A stretch of DNA of 7,693 nt from Collinsella sp. (GTDB lineage Bacteria; Actinomycetota; Coriobacteriia; Coriobacteriales; Coriobacteriaceae), in assembly GCA_022728415.1 (NCBI GenBank), contig JAIJJM010000092.1, positions 1-7,693 of the forward strand, written 5' to 3'. The first letter of the stretch is position 1. The number at the start of each line of letters is the position of its first letter. The translations under genes were made by a program, and so were the position numbers. The notes beneath the pieces are model-generated. The model was not told where the DNA came from. It ran no database searches and saw nothing but the letters and a program-made list of their open reading frames with translations. This document shows, in pieces, positions 1 to 6,770 of the stretch.

Positions 1-18
1 AGGCCACCATGGTGGCCT
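1..18. repeat. Perfect 18-bp palindrome (possible hairpin) downstream of the decoration protein gene
   Basis: AGGCCACCATGGTGGCCT equals its own reverse complement. In RNA it could form a 7-bp stem with a CATG loop. It lies 9 bases beyond the stop codon of the decoration protein gene in the direction of transcription, before the expected major capsid gene. Whether a U-run follows cannot be seen because the window ends there, so a terminator or attenuator cannot be separated from an mRNA-stabilising or processing hairpin. Confidence 0.5.
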
Positions 19-27
19 GATAACGTG

Positions 28-375
28 TTACGGCAGAGCCGCGTGACTCAGGGCTGTGCCGGCAAAGGCATTTGCCTTTTTGTGTTCATCCACACTGTCA
101 GGCCAGCGGATTGCCTCCGTCGCAAAGGTCCCCGACTTGTAATAGGTCAGCACCGTCTCTGTGCCTTCAAGCGGCAGTACCAGTATGCCAACCGCACTAC
201 CGGCTTTCTGTCCATCCCAGACCACCAGTTTCCCGGTGGCTTCATCCAGCATCAGGGGCGTCAGAGCCGGTGTTGCAGAAGAAATCCCGCTGCTGCCTGT
301 GGCGGTATGAGCCGGATCATTACCGGCAAAAATACGTACTTCCGCACGCTGTTCAGTGATGGTTTTCGTCACCAT
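28..375 (-). CDS. D: Head decoration protein (lambda gpD / phage 21 Shp family)
   Basis: This is a 115-residue capsid-stabilising protein. In this family trimers bind the outside of the expanded head and secure it against the pressure of packaged DNA. The family signature is clear: NDPAHTATG near residues 19-27, then TPLMLDEATGKLVVWDG, AVGIL, LTYYKSGTF and a C-terminal KKANAFAGTALSHA. Lambda gpD has the same blocks in the same order (110 residues). The N-terminal MVTKTITEQRAEVRIFAG stretch is the phage 21 Shp version as I remember it. The ATG at 375 has a GAGG-type ribosome binding site about 9 bases upstream. The gene starts 36 bases after the protease/scaffold stop and belongs to the same minus-strand late operon. 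The major capsid gene should follow outside the window. Confidence 0.96.
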   Translation of the reverse strand: MVTKTITEQRAEVRIFAGNDPAHTATGSSGISSATPALTPLMLDEATGKLVVWDGQKAGSAVGILVLPLEGTETVLTYYKSGTFATEAIRWPDSVDEHKKANAFAGTALSHAALP

Positions 376-411
376 TTTGTTAAAACCTCATATTGATGGT
401 CAGCACTGACT

Positions 412-1014
412 TCATGGCATGGCCATGAGCATTTTCACGTCCGCATCACCGTCTGCTGACGTCTGTGACACGCCACCCCGCACCGCTGCCGGTGAATGAT
501 TCGCCATGAAATGTTCAAACAGGGCGGTTGTGGATGCAGAGACCGGTTCGGCCTTACCTGATCCCGCAGCCAGCACAGCCCGGGCGTTCTCCACGGTCAT
601 TCCCGGGCAGGCCGCCAGTTTTTCAGCCTGCGCTTCTGCCCCTTTTGCCTCATCCAGGGCCATGATCTGATCACGAAGTGAGGGCCCGGCATCCGCCAGT
701 GGTGCAGCCGCCAGGATCGGGCGGGCTTTTTCCACCGTCATCTCCGGCATCGCCGCCAGCGTTGCCGCCAGTTGTTCACGACCGTTCGCTTCTTCACACG
801 CCATAATGCGATCGGCTTCACTCTGCGCGGATGCCACCGGCTGCTGCGGTGCCGCCGCGGCCAGAATCGCCCGGGCCTGTTCAACGCTCATGCCCTGTTG
901 CCCTGCCAGCATCGTGGCAAGCTGTTCACGTCCTTTCGCTTCCTGGCATGTCAGGATCCCCATCACTCGCTGGTTCTCCTGCACGGCGGCTTCCGTTGCA
1001 GTTAATTGCGGCAT
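412..1014 (-). CDS. Nu3: Scaffold protein, in-frame internal start within the protease gene (Nu3 / phage 21 gp6 type)
   Basis: This 200-residue product begins at the ATG for M302 of the protease, in the same frame and with the same stop. A strong AGGAGG ribosome binding site sits 5 bases before the ATG, inside the protease coding sequence, which is what marks the start as real. In lambda the equivalent Nu3 protein is the internal scaffold that directs prohead assembly and is then degraded by gpC. The sequence (MPQLTATEAAVQENQ...) is Ala/Glu/Gln-rich and likely helical. It contains three diverged repeats carrying EA-K/N-G and M-S/T-VE-x-AR motifs, each ending near LAA. The C-terminus (ADVKMLMAMP) is shared with the protease. 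The call rests on the internal ribosome binding site plus conserved gene architecture in lambda and 21. Confidence 0.88.
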   Translation of the reverse strand: MPQLTATEAAVQENQRVMGILTCQEAKGREQLATMLAGQQGMSVEQARAILAAAAPQQPVASAQSEADRIMACEEANGREQLAATLAAMPEMTVEKARPILAAAPLADAGPSLRDQIMALDEAKGAEAQAEKLAACPGMTVENARAVLAAGSGKAEPVSASTTALFEHFMANHSPAAVRGGVSQTSADGDADVKMLMAMP

Positions 1015-1917
1015 AGTGCCTCCTCTGACATTACTGTTCAGCGCCGTGGCCATCACACTGATGGCATCCGACGCATTGATTAATTCATCCGCCAGCCCGG
1101 CCTCAATGCCGGACTGACCTTCAAAAACAGCGGCCTCTGTTCCCGTGACTGCATCAACAGACAGACCGGTAAACATCGCCACTTTTTCGGCAAACATCCG
1201 GCGCGCCGCATCAATCCGCTGCTGCATGTCCTGGCGAACCTCTGCCGGCAACGCTTCAAACTGATTGCCATCCACCTTGTGCGCCCCTGAGTAAATCAGC
1301 GTGATATCCACACCGGCCTGCGCCAGATGACCGGCATAGCTGACATGGCTCATCATCACGCCAATGGAACCGATACGGGATGTCTGGGTAACCAGCCGTC
1401 GGGAGCAGGCCGACGCCAGCAGCATGGCCGCAGAACAGGCCGTGTCATTACACAGTGCCCAGACCGGCTTCTGCTGCCGGAGGCGGTAAATCATGTCAGC
1501 GCAGTCAAACGCGCCGGCGGCCTGCCCGCCCGGACTGTCAATGTCCAGCAGTATGCCCCGCACCTGGCTATCTGCCATTGCCTGCTGAAGACAGGCGACA
1601 ATGCCGTCATAGCCAGTCATTCCGGAAAATGGCCGCATCCCCCCCAGCCGGTGCACCAGCGTGCCGGTCACCGGCAGTACCGCAATACCGTTCACCACCC
1701 GGTAAACACGGGCCGGTCGTTTACCTCCGGCCATGTACTCGTCCGTTTCAGCCAGCATTCCGGGAGCATCAAGCTGTACCTGCTGTTGTGGTACCGAAAG
1801 ACTTGCTGCCCCCATCTCGCGCCCGAGCGCGCAAAAGAAAACCCGCGCATAGGCGGGCTCCAGAAGCAGCGGTTCATTGAATGCTGCGGCAATAATGTGT
1901 GAAAGATTACGTCTCAC
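412..1917 (-). CDS. C: Head maturation protease, S49 family, with C-terminal scaffold domain (lambda gpC / phage 21 gp5)
   Basis: This 501-residue protein joins a ClpP/SppA-like serine protease domain (about residues 70-290) to a scaffold domain (about 302-501). In lambda-type heads it processes the portal and scaffold inside the prohead. The N-terminal AFNEPLLLEPAYARVFFCAL block matches lambda gpC. The likely nucleophile is S162 in NDTACSAAMLLASA and the likely catalytic lysine is K214 in SGAHKVDGN, both aligned with lambda's Ser-Lys dyad region. It is longer than lambda gpC (439 aa) because the C-terminal third holds three repeats of about 37-41 residues. Lambda has one such unit. Translation starts at a GTG (1917) inside the end of the portal gene (11-base overlap), preceded by GAGGAG about 10 bases upstream. 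The 3' third is also translated separately as the scaffold. Confidence 0.95.
   Translation of the reverse strand: MRRNLSHIIAAAFNEPLLLEPAYARVFFCALGREMGAASLSVPQQQVQLDAPGMLAETDEYMAGGKRPARVYRVVNGIAVLPVTGTLVHRLGGMRPFSGMTGYDGIVACLQQAMADSQVRGILLDIDSPGGQAAGAFDCADMIYRLRQQKPVWALCNDTACSAAMLLASACSRRLVTQTSRIGSIGVMMSHVSYAGHLAQAGVDITLIYSGAHKVDGNQFEALPAEVRQDMQQRIDAARRMFAEKVAMFTGLSVDAVTGTEAAVFEGQSGIEAGLADELINASDAISVMATALNSNVRGGTMPQLTATEAAVQENQRVMGILTCQEAKGREQLATMLAGQQGMSVEQARAILAAAAPQQPVASAQSEADRIMACEEANGREQLAATLAAMPEMTVEKARPILAAAPLADAGPSLRDQIMALDEAKGAEAQAEKLAACPGMTVENARAVLAAGSGKAEPVSASTTALFEHFMANHSPAAVRGGVSQTSADGDADVKMLMAMP
562..969 (-). repeat. Three tandem diverged repeats in the scaffold coding region
   Basis: Three units can be aligned in the translated scaffold: protease residues 317-357 (bases 847-969), 370-406 (700-810) and 417-452 (562-669). 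Each unit reads roughly [RQ]-[IV]-M-...-EA-[KN]-G-...-L-A-...-M-[ST]-V-E-x-A-R-x-[IV]-L-A-A. They are separated by Ala/Pro/Ser-rich linkers. At the DNA level the copies are clearly diverged, which suggests an old duplication rather than a recent expansion. As I remember it, lambda Nu3 has a single equivalent unit (EEAHGREEQARVLAETPGMT). Confidence 0.75.
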
Positions 1918-3499
1918 GTGGTGTTGTCTCCTCTTCCGGCCTGCGACTCTCCGCTATCTGCTGCTGATACGCCTGCGCTATCCACACCGGACGTGAGAGT
2001 CCGGCTTTTTCCCGCTCTGCAGATTCCCTGACCTGCTGGCGGAAAATGTCCTGATAATCCTCGCCCATCAGCGCCAGCTCTTTCTCATACGTGCTCAGTC
2101 CGGCCTCAATGCGCATCACTGATTCCTGAACCTCCTTGAGCCCGTCAATGGCCATTCTTCCGGCTCCAATCCACTCAGCCCGTGACCAGGCTGATCGCGC
2201 CTGATAAAAATCAAAACGTGCCCGTGGCGGACGAATAATCCCCCGAAGAAGTGCCTCTTCCAGCCAGCAGGAAAACATCTGCGTGGCCAGCCGGGACGCA
2301 ATAAATTTTCGTCGCCCCATAAAATAGCGCCACGACTCATTGGCGGATGCGCGGGCACTTGAATAACTGACCTTCGAGTAATCACGGGACAACTGTTCGT
2401 AGGAAACGCCAAGACCGGCGGCGATATACCGCAGCAGCGCCTGTTCAAGCGCCGAAAATCCATTGTCTGAATCCTGCGCGGTCTGAAGTTTCAGATCATC
2501 ACCGGGGAAAAGGTGCGGAATTTTGACACCGCCCAGCGTCACGCTATTCGTGTCATACCAGGTGGAGAACTTATCCAGAATATTAATAAGCGGATTATCC
2601 TTCTGCCCCTGCGGCGCACCGGCGATATATTCAAAGGCCTTTTCGGTATCAAGGTCACTTTCAATCGTCGCTGCATACATCGCCTTCACTATGGCCGACT
2701 GAAGCTGTGTTGCCTGCAGGGAATCGAGCATCTTCAGCCGTTCCATTACGCTGTAAAACTGATTGGCCCCACGGGTCTGCCCGTCCTCCACCGGCTCGAA
2801 AATATGCAGCATGGCCGGACGCCCGGTGGGAAGTTCACGCGGGATCCGTTCCCATCGTCCACTCCCAGAGAACGGAAAATCATCCTCACAGATATGGTAC
2901 GCAACGGCACGACCATATCGATCGACCTCCACACCGGCCCGCAGAAAACGGTTCCCCATACCGTGTCCTGGCGTGTCCACCCGTTTCGGACTCACGGCTT
3001 TAAAACGCGTACGAAACAGTTGCGTGCTCTCCGTATCCCAGACCGGCTGCACAAAGATTTCGCCGTTAAACGCATGAACGCCCACACCTTCACGGATAAA
3101 TTCCGTAAACGTGCGTTTCCCTTCCACGTCGATCTCGCCAAACATCCCTTCGGCGTATTCCGACCAGGCCGCCTCCACCTCATCGACAAAACTTTTTGCC
3201 GCAGTCTCCCGCATCCCCAGCCAGCGCCAGTTCGGACGGTAGCTGATCAGAAACATATGCCCGACAATATGATCCTTATGCAGGGCCACCGCATTAGCCG
3301 CTATCCCGTTATTGCGCACCAGATCATCTGCCCGGGCATTCCCCAGACGCAACGCAGGCAGCAGGGCTGCATCGGCACTCTGCGCCGGTGGCAACCACTC
3401 CGCCATTTGCCCGCCAAATCCTGCGCCGCCCCCGTTGTAGCTGAGACTCTCACGAAGCGGAACGCCGTTCACATCAATCAGGACAGGCGTTCGTTTCAT
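1907..3499 (-). CDS. B: Portal protein (lambda gpB / phage 21 gp4 family)
   Basis: This 530-residue protein is the dodecameric ring at the head vertex through which terminase pumps DNA and to which the head completion and tail proteins attach. Its length is close to lambda gpB (533). Family-typical stretches include NNGIAANAVALHKDHIVGH (about residues 63-81), the IGYRPNWRWLG-like segment here reading ISYRPNWRWLGM, the LGVSYEQLSRDYSKVSYSSARA block in the middle-to-C-terminal part, and the acidic C-terminal tail RPEEETTPRET. The start ATG (3499) overlaps the gpW stop by four bases (ATGA), indicating translational coupling, and its own stop overlaps the protease GTG. In lambda the portal N-terminus is trimmed by gpC, and the adjacent protease gene suggests the same here, although no cleavage site is claimed. 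Confidence 0.96.
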   Translation of the reverse strand: MKRTPVLIDVNGVPLRESLSYNGGGAGFGGQMAEWLPPAQSADAALLPALRLGNARADDLVRNNGIAANAVALHKDHIVGHMFLISYRPNWRWLGMRETAAKSFVDEVEAAWSEYAEGMFGEIDVEGKRTFTEFIREGVGVHAFNGEIFVQPVWDTESTQLFRTRFKAVSPKRVDTPGHGMGNRFLRAGVEVDRYGRAVAYHICEDDFPFSGSGRWERIPRELPTGRPAMLHIFEPVEDGQTRGANQFYSVMERLKMLDSLQATQLQSAIVKAMYAATIESDLDTEKAFEYIAGAPQGQKDNPLINILDKFSTWYDTNSVTLGGVKIPHLFPGDDLKLQTAQDSDNGFSALEQALLRYIAAGLGVSYEQLSRDYSKVSYSSARASANESWRYFMGRRKFIASRLATQMFSCWLEEALLRGIIRPPRARFDFYQARSAWSRAEWIGAGRMAIDGLKEVQESVMRIEAGLSTYEKELALMGEDYQDIFRQQVRESAEREKAGLSRPVWIAQAYQQQIAESRRPEEETTPRET

Positions 3500-3702
3500 A
3501 ACCTCACTCCCAGCGGACGACGGCGACGTCGGGTTGTCCCCAGTACCGACTCCGCATCATTGATCGCCCGGTTAAGCTCATCCAGAGAAGCCGCCGTATA
3601 TTCAATTCTGCGACCATCTTTCTGGACAGACACCACCCGTTTACCGGTTAATAAATCAAGGCGCGCCTGACGCAGCGCCTGTAGTTCAGCGACTGTAACC
3701 AT
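3496..3702 (-). CDS. W: Head completion / head-tail joining protein (gpW family)
   Basis: This 68-residue protein has the same length as lambda gpW. It contains the family core MTGKRVATVQKDGRR in the form LLTGKRVVSVQKDGRR (residues 17-32), then IEYTAASLDELNRAI and a basic RRRRRP stretch near the C-terminus. gpW is added to the portal vertex after DNA packaging, prevents leakage and prepares the head for gpFII and tail attachment. The ATG at 3702 is preceded by a good GGAGG site and overlaps the end of the large terminase gene by 17 bases. Its stop shares an ATGA with the portal start. The overlaps place it firmly in the packaging operon (gene 3 position of phage 21). Confidence 0.95.
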   Translation of the reverse strand: MVTVAELQALRQARLDLLTGKRVVSVQKDGRRIEYTAASLDELNRAINDAESVLGTTRRRRRPLGVRL

Positions 3703-5614
3703 TCACTCCTCCGGACAGCTTCGCTGCCAGTTCTTTAAGGGTTGGCCGGGTCGTCTCTTCTTCCCGGGATTTTGCCAGTACAGCCAGATCAAGCTGCCAG
3801 CGTTGCACGGACACACGTAATGCCGCATAGGCATACACCAGGCAGTCCAGCGCTTCGTTACGCCGCTTTTTGTTATCCCACAGCAGACGCATCTTTCCTT
3901 TTTCCCACTTCTCCACAAGCTCTTCCGCGACCAGTTGCTGCGCCTCTGTCTGCGAAAAAATCTCCGGATCATCAGGAAAACGGATGGCATACGACGTGGC
4001 TTCATCCGCAGGCGTGGGATCGGCTTTCATACGGGCATAGAGAATTTCTTTTGCGGTGTCCGTCCCCACTTCACACAGATACACGCCCCGCTGATTGCGG
4101 GTTTTCGGCATGGTGATCACCGGCTTGCCATAGACAGATGCGCCTTTTACCGGCAGCACCCGGAAAACACCGTGTTTTTTTGACCTCTGATAGACAATTT
4201 CACCATCGATCCCCCCGGTGTCCCAGCAGACACGGGAAATGGTCATTTCGGTTCCGTCTGCATGGCAGTATTTTTTGTTGATCGCCGCATCCACACGTAA
4301 CAGCGTCTCTTCCTCATCGGGACGGCCCATAATGATGATTTTATCCACCAGAAAAGCTTCCTCTCCCGTTGCCCATCCCCAGACATACATCTCAAAACGG
4401 TTTCGCTGCGAGTCAATGCCCGCCGTCAGATAAACCACCCGGGCTGGCACCGCCGCCGTGTAATGCACGACCTTATCCATCAGTACCTGGTGATCGAGTT
4501 TTTCGCCCACGGCCTCTTCCCAGGTCTCGCCCAGCGTGGTGTTCACAAAGGTTTTCAGGCCGTTGGGATCTTTCAGTGCATCCAGCCAGTCATAGACTAT
4601 CTGTACCCAGGTGGTGAACGGACTGTACGCCGTCCAGATATGGAACGTGATGGAGCGCGGCGGCGGAATTTCATTATCCGCGGCGCTGAAAAACGTCAGA
4701 CCGTCACGGGTCCACATCCCCGTGTTTTCACAGATCCACCGCCCGTTGCTCTGGTCAAGCTCAGACTGATGGATCACGCAGCCATGATGTTCACAGAGGT
4801 AGAAAACGCTTTCGGGGCTGTCCTTCTCCCATTTAAGGCCAAAAGGCGTGGATTCATCGCCAAATTTCAGATACTGCTCCTCCCCACAGTGTGGGCAGGG
4901 CACATAAAAACGCATGAAATGCGCCGACTCGTTGGCCGCTTTTTCGATCTGGCAGGTGCCTTTGATTTTAGGCGTCGAGCCGCGAATGGATTTGGGCCAT
5001 ACAGAGCCCTCAATACGTTTATCCCCAAGCAGGGTTGGCGAACCCTCTTTTTCGACATCCGGTTCGAACGAGGAAAGTTCGTCATAGCAGACCACGTCCA
5101 CGGATTTTTCACGGTAGTTTTTAGCGGCAGCCCCGCCCAGGCACCAGAAGCCCACGCCCGATGAAAAACGTTTCAGCGTGAGGGTATTATCACGATGTTT
5201 ACGCCCAAACCACGGTGCAAGATCGAGTAAAACCGGCACATCCCTGATCGTGGGTTCCACATGAGATTTCATAAAATCTTCAGCAGCAGAATCCGTGGGC
5301 TGGAAAAGAAGGCTGTTGCGTGATTTATGCTCAATAAAATAAGCCTCCACTCCCAGCAACATCTTTGTATAACCAACACGGGCAGATTTAATCAGATTAA
5401 CAGTGCGGATCCGGTCATTCCCCATGCTGTTCATGATGGCAACCTGAAACGGCAGTGTTTCCCACCGCCCCGGGGTGTAAGATGACTCTTTCGGAAGGTA
5501 ATAATGTCGATCTGCCCACTGAACTGTCGTCAGAGGGACAGGAATTTTTAGCGCAAGGAGGCCGGTTGCTATCGCTCCTGCAGAATTAGCCGCCCTCAGT
5601 TCGTCTGAAATCAT
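3686..5614 (-). CDS. A: Terminase large subunit, ATPase and cos endonuclease (lambda gpA / phage 21 gp2)
   Basis: This 642-residue packaging motor and nuclease starts at [10 protein letters not shown]. Residues fall at lambda gpA positions: Walker A K76-SARVGYTK, Walker B VVCYDEL with D178/E179, and nuclease aspartate D401 in [18 protein letters not shown] putative zinc ribbon uses C240/C243 (CPHCG) and C274/C279 (CEHHGC). The N-terminal segment should bind the small subunit and the C-terminus should bind the portal. I chose the ATG at 5614, not the upstream in-frame ATG at 5656. It is preceded by an AGGTGG ribosome binding site at proper spacing, gives the phage 21/lambda numbering, and overlaps the small subunit gene by 29 bases instead of 71. 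Family: phage terminase GpA. Confidence 0.97.
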   Translation of the reverse strand: MISDELRAANSAGAIATGLLALKIPVPLTTVQWADRHYYLPKESSYTPGRWETLPFQVAIMNSMGNDRIRTVNLIKSARVGYTKMLLGVEAYFIEHKSRNSLLFQPTDSAAEDFMKSHVEPTIRDVPVLLDLAPWFGRKHRDNTLTLKRFSSGVGFWCLGGAAAKNYREKSVDVVCYDELSSFEPDVEKEGSPTLLGDKRIEGSVWPKSIRGSTPKIKGTCQIEKAANESAHFMRFYVPCPHCGEEQYLKFGDESTPFGLKWEKDSPESVFYLCEHHGCVIHQSELDQSNGRWICENTGMWTRDGLTFFSAADNEIPPPRSITFHIWTAYSPFTTWVQIVYDWLDALKDPNGLKTFVNTTLGETWEEAVGEKLDHQVLMDKVVHYTAAVPARVVYLTAGIDSQRNRFEMYVWGWATGEEAFLVDKIIIMGRPDEEETLLRVDAAINKKYCHADGTEMTISRVCWDTGGIDGEIVYQRSKKHGVFRVLPVKGASVYGKPVITMPKTRNQRGVYLCEVGTDTAKEILYARMKADPTPADEATSYAIRFPDDPEIFSQTEAQQLVAEELVEKWEKGKMRLLWDNKKRRNEALDCLVYAYAALRVSVQRWQLDLAVLAKSREEETTRPTLKELAAKLSGGVNGYSR

Positions 5615-6134
5615 CAATCCACCTGCGCACATTCTCACCGGCTTCAGAAGCCACATCGGATGCTTTCGCGATTTCAGTTTTCACAGCATCAAGATGTACG
5701 GGTGATATATCAGGGTATTTACGCTGCAGTGTCTGAGGGACACGGACAAGGATCCCTGATATATTCTGTGCCACTCGCTGAAAGATGTAGGTAAATAACT
5801 CCGTCTCGAGGACAAGGCCTTCCTCACGAGCATTTTTCAGCTCCTGTGCATCGGCCTGTGCCTTCGTCAGTCGGTAACGTTCGTAATCAATGGTGCCGGG
5901 CTGAAGGTCTGATTCGCTGGCAGCCCTCAAATCCTCGATCTCTTTACGGAGTTTTTCGTTTTCAATATCAGCTTCCCTCTGCGCATACCACTGAATGGCA
6001 GCAGTTGTATCAAAAACTGATTCAGTCCCTTTCCCTCCACCAGAAACTAGTGGTAACCCCTGACTCTGCCAGGCGGTGATGGTCCTGACATCAACGCCAA
6101 AAATATCGGCCAGTTTTTTCTTATTGACGTTCAT
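5586..6134 (-). CDS. Nu1: Terminase small subunit, cosB-binding (lambda Nu1 / phage 21 gp1)
   Basis: This 182-residue DNA-recognition subunit of terminase has an N-terminal winged helix-turn-helix (about residues 5-26, [21 protein letters not shown]) that binds the R sites of cosB. A glycine-rich GGGKG follows at 32-36. A long charged helix/coiled coil (about 52-75, [19 protein letters not shown]) leads into the family block [30 protein letters not shown]. The C-terminal part ([25 protein letters not shown]) resembles phage 21 gp1 rather than lambda Nu1, so its large-subunit partner should also be 21-like, as found. The ATG at 6134 has a GGGGGAG site and lies about 182 bases from the cosN end, nearly the spacing in lambda. 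It is the first gene of the left arm. Confidence 0.96.
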   Translation of the reverse strand: MNVNKKKLADIFGVDVRTITAWQSQGLPLVSGGGKGTESVFDTTAAIQWYAQREADIENEKLRKEIEDLRAASESDLQPGTIDYERYRLTKAQADAQELKNAREEGLVLETELFTYIFQRVAQNISGILVRVPQTLQRKYPDISPVHLDAVKTEIAKASDVASEAGENVRRWIDDFRRTEGG

Positions 6135-6152
6135 ACACTCCCCCGGGAACCA

Positions 6153-6265
6153 GAAAGGATCTGAAAATGGCGTTTTCTAACAAAAACAGCCTTTGTCAGA
6201 TCCTTTTATATTTTTAAAATTCTATTGATAATCAATCAGTTAAAAAGAAGAAGAACGGATCTGAT
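6153..6265 (-). promoter_or_regulatory. cosB: three terminase small-subunit binding sites (R sites)
   Basis: A GGATCTGA core occurs three times between the small terminase gene and cosN: 6157-6164 and 6257-6264 in the same orientation, and 6197-6204 inverted. The flanks extend the match: AAAGGATCTGA at 6154-6164 and, inverted, at 6197-6207, with AACGGATCTGA at 6254-6264. The copies lie about 50, 108 and 151 bases from cosN, and an IHF consensus sits between the first two. This is the lambda cosB layout R3 - I1 - R2 - R1, so these are read as the terminase anchoring sites. The core differs from the lambda R sequence I remember, fitting a phage 21-type small subunit. Function is inferred from layout. 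Confidence 0.75.
6230..6242 (+). promoter_or_regulatory. IHF binding site within cosB (I1 position)
   Basis: AATCAATCAGTTA matches the IHF consensus WATCAANNNNTTR at every defined position. It lies between the second and third R-site cores. In lambda, IHF bends DNA at the equivalent I1 site so that terminase small subunits on R3 and R2 can cooperate. The surrounding AT-rich sequence supports a real bend site. Confidence 0.75.
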
Positions 6266-6303
6266 TTTTCCCTAAAAATTTTCATAAATAGCGAAAACCC
6301 GCG

Positions 6304-6315
6304 AGGTCGCCGCCC
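6304..6315 (-). other. cosN: 12-base cohesive-end nicking site
   Basis: The minus strand reads GGGCGGCGACCT, identical to the lambda cohesive end. It is flanked by TTACG on one side and CGCGGGTTTTCGCTATT on the other, both as in lambda. Terminase makes staggered nicks here to create the 12-base single-stranded ends. The left-arm genes (terminase onward) lie toward lower coordinates and the right arm toward higher coordinates. The presence of an intact internal cosN shows that the phage termini are joined in this DNA, as in a prophage or circular genome. Confidence 0.95.
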
Positions 6316-6332
6316 CGTAACCGGTCGGATCG

Positions 6333-6345
6333 CCGGAAAGGACCC
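6333..6345 (-). promoter_or_regulatory. cosQ: packaging termination site
   Basis: The minus strand reads GGGTCCTTTCCGG, the lambda cosQ sequence, 17 bases from the cosN core on the right-arm side. In lambda, cosQ is needed for the translocating terminase to recognise and cut the terminal cosN. Exact conservation of this element with a 21-type terminase is consistent with cosQ and cosN being shared among lambdoid phages while cosB varies. Confidence 0.9.
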
Positions 6346-6351
6346 ACGAAA

Positions 6352-6366
6352 TGATAATGATTATCA
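6352..6366. promoter_or_regulatory. Fur-box-like palindrome
   Basis: TGATAATGATTATCA is a perfect 7-1-7 inverted repeat (TGATAAT-G-ATTATCA), the core form proposed for E. coli Fur operators. It begins 6 bases beyond cosQ and is followed by TATATAA (6369-6375), which could serve as a -10 element for plus-strand transcription toward the ribbon-helix-helix gene. Iron-dependent repression would fit but is inference. I remember an almost identical palindrome beside lambda cosQ, so it is a conserved feature of lambdoid right ends. Confidence 0.55.
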
Positions 6367-6427
6367 TCTATATAAGGTTTATCACAACATGTGTGTACGC
6401 CATCAAACCACGAGAAATAATCAATTA

Positions 6428-6460
6428 TGACGCAGGTATCGTATTAATTGATCTGCGTCA
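6428..6460. repeat. Inverted repeat upstream of the ribbon-helix-helix gene (possible operator)
   Basis: TGACGCAG (6428-6435) and CTGCGTCA (6453-6460) are perfect inverted 8-base arms separated by 17 bases, with ATTAAT near the centre. The repeat ends 62 bases before the start codon of the ribbon-helix-helix gene, near its possible promoter. Many small ribbon-helix-helix proteins repress their own gene through such repeats, so an autoregulatory operator is plausible but unproven. Confidence 0.4.
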
Positions 6461-6482
6461 AATTAACGTAAAAGCAACTTCA

Positions 6483-6488
6483 GATAAT
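6483..6488 (+). promoter_or_regulatory. Possible -10 element for the ribbon-helix-helix gene
   Basis: GATAAT (five of six matches to TATAAT) lies 33 bases upstream of the ATG at 6522, giving a short leader that includes GGGGA as the ribosome binding site (6511-6515). No convincing -35 hexamer is seen at 16-18 bases, so the promoter may be activator-dependent or the real one may lie nearer the Fur-like box. Confidence 0.3.
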
Positions 6489-6521
6489 ACAAATCAGCAA
6501 CACTGAATATGGGGAAACATT

Positions 6522-6707
6522 ATGTCATCAAAGAACAGAACCCGCAGAACAACAACCCGCAACATCCGATTTCCAAACCAGATGATTGAACAAATTAACA
6601 TCGCTCTTGATCTGAAAGGTTCAGGAAACTTTTCAGCGTGGGTTATTGAAGCCTGCAGAAGAAGGCTGTCAACAGAGAGTTCGGGTATGAATTACATAAT
6701 TAAGTAA
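6522..6707 (+). CDS. Small ribbon-helix-helix protein, YlcI/YnfO family (DUF3950-like)
   Basis: This 61-residue basic protein has an N-terminal Arg/Thr-rich tail (RTRRTTTR), then a beta strand and two helices with the pattern RNIRFPNQMIEQINIAL - GSG - NFSAWVIEACRRRL (residues 13-49). This is the MetJ/Arc ribbon-helix-helix fold, in which paired strands of a dimer insert into the DNA major groove. The same protein is found beside cos in lambda-type right arms and, in E. coli K-12, next to the nohD terminase remnant in prophage DLP12 (YlcI). Its specific target is not known to me. It is transcribed toward the lysis genes, against late transcription, so it is likely expressed in the lysogen like other 'moron' genes. 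The C-terminal tail (STESSGMNYIIK) looks variable. Confidence 0.8.
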   Translation: MSSKNRTRRTTTRNIRFPNQMIEQINIALDLKGSGNFSAWVIEACRRRLSTESSGMNYIIK

Positions 6708-6711
6708 CATG

Positions 6712-6726
6712 GTGTTCACAGAACAC
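6712..6726. repeat. Short hairpin just after the ribbon-helix-helix gene
   Basis: GTGTTC-ACA-GAACAC forms a perfect 6-bp stem with a three-base loop, starting 4 bases after the stop codon. No U-run follows on either strand, so it is not a typical Rho-independent terminator. It could protect the 3' end of the mRNA or be a protein-binding palindrome. Confidence 0.4.
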
Positions 6727-6770
6727 GCAGTTACCGGACACATCAGTTTTCCATTCGCTCCCCGGCAGTA

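Noticed and set aside
1327..1902. Plus-strand open frame of 191 codons opposite the protease gene
   Set aside because: It is a shadow of the protease gene with low-complexity, His/Arg-rich translation and no domain.
2513..3670. Plus-strand open frame of 385 codons opposite the portal and gpW genes
   Set aside because: It is antisense to two strongly identified genes, has no recognisable domain, and its composition is what the complement of portal codons would give.
4463..5164. Plus-strand open frame of 233 codons opposite the large terminase
   Set aside because: It is antisense to conserved ATPase/nuclease coding sequence. No family features are visible and no operon context exists on that strand.
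5615..5656. Upstream ATG giving a 14-residue longer large terminase
   Set aside because: It would overlap the small subunit gene by 71 bases and shift Walker A away from the conserved position. The ATG at 5614 has the better ribosome binding site and matches family numbering.
6359..6390. Possible minus-strand promoter (TTGTGA ... GATAAT) that would read across cos into the terminase genes
   Set aside because: The hexamers are within the Fur-like palindrome and the -35 is weak with 16-base spacing. Late genes are expected to be read from the antiterminated promoter upstream of lysis.
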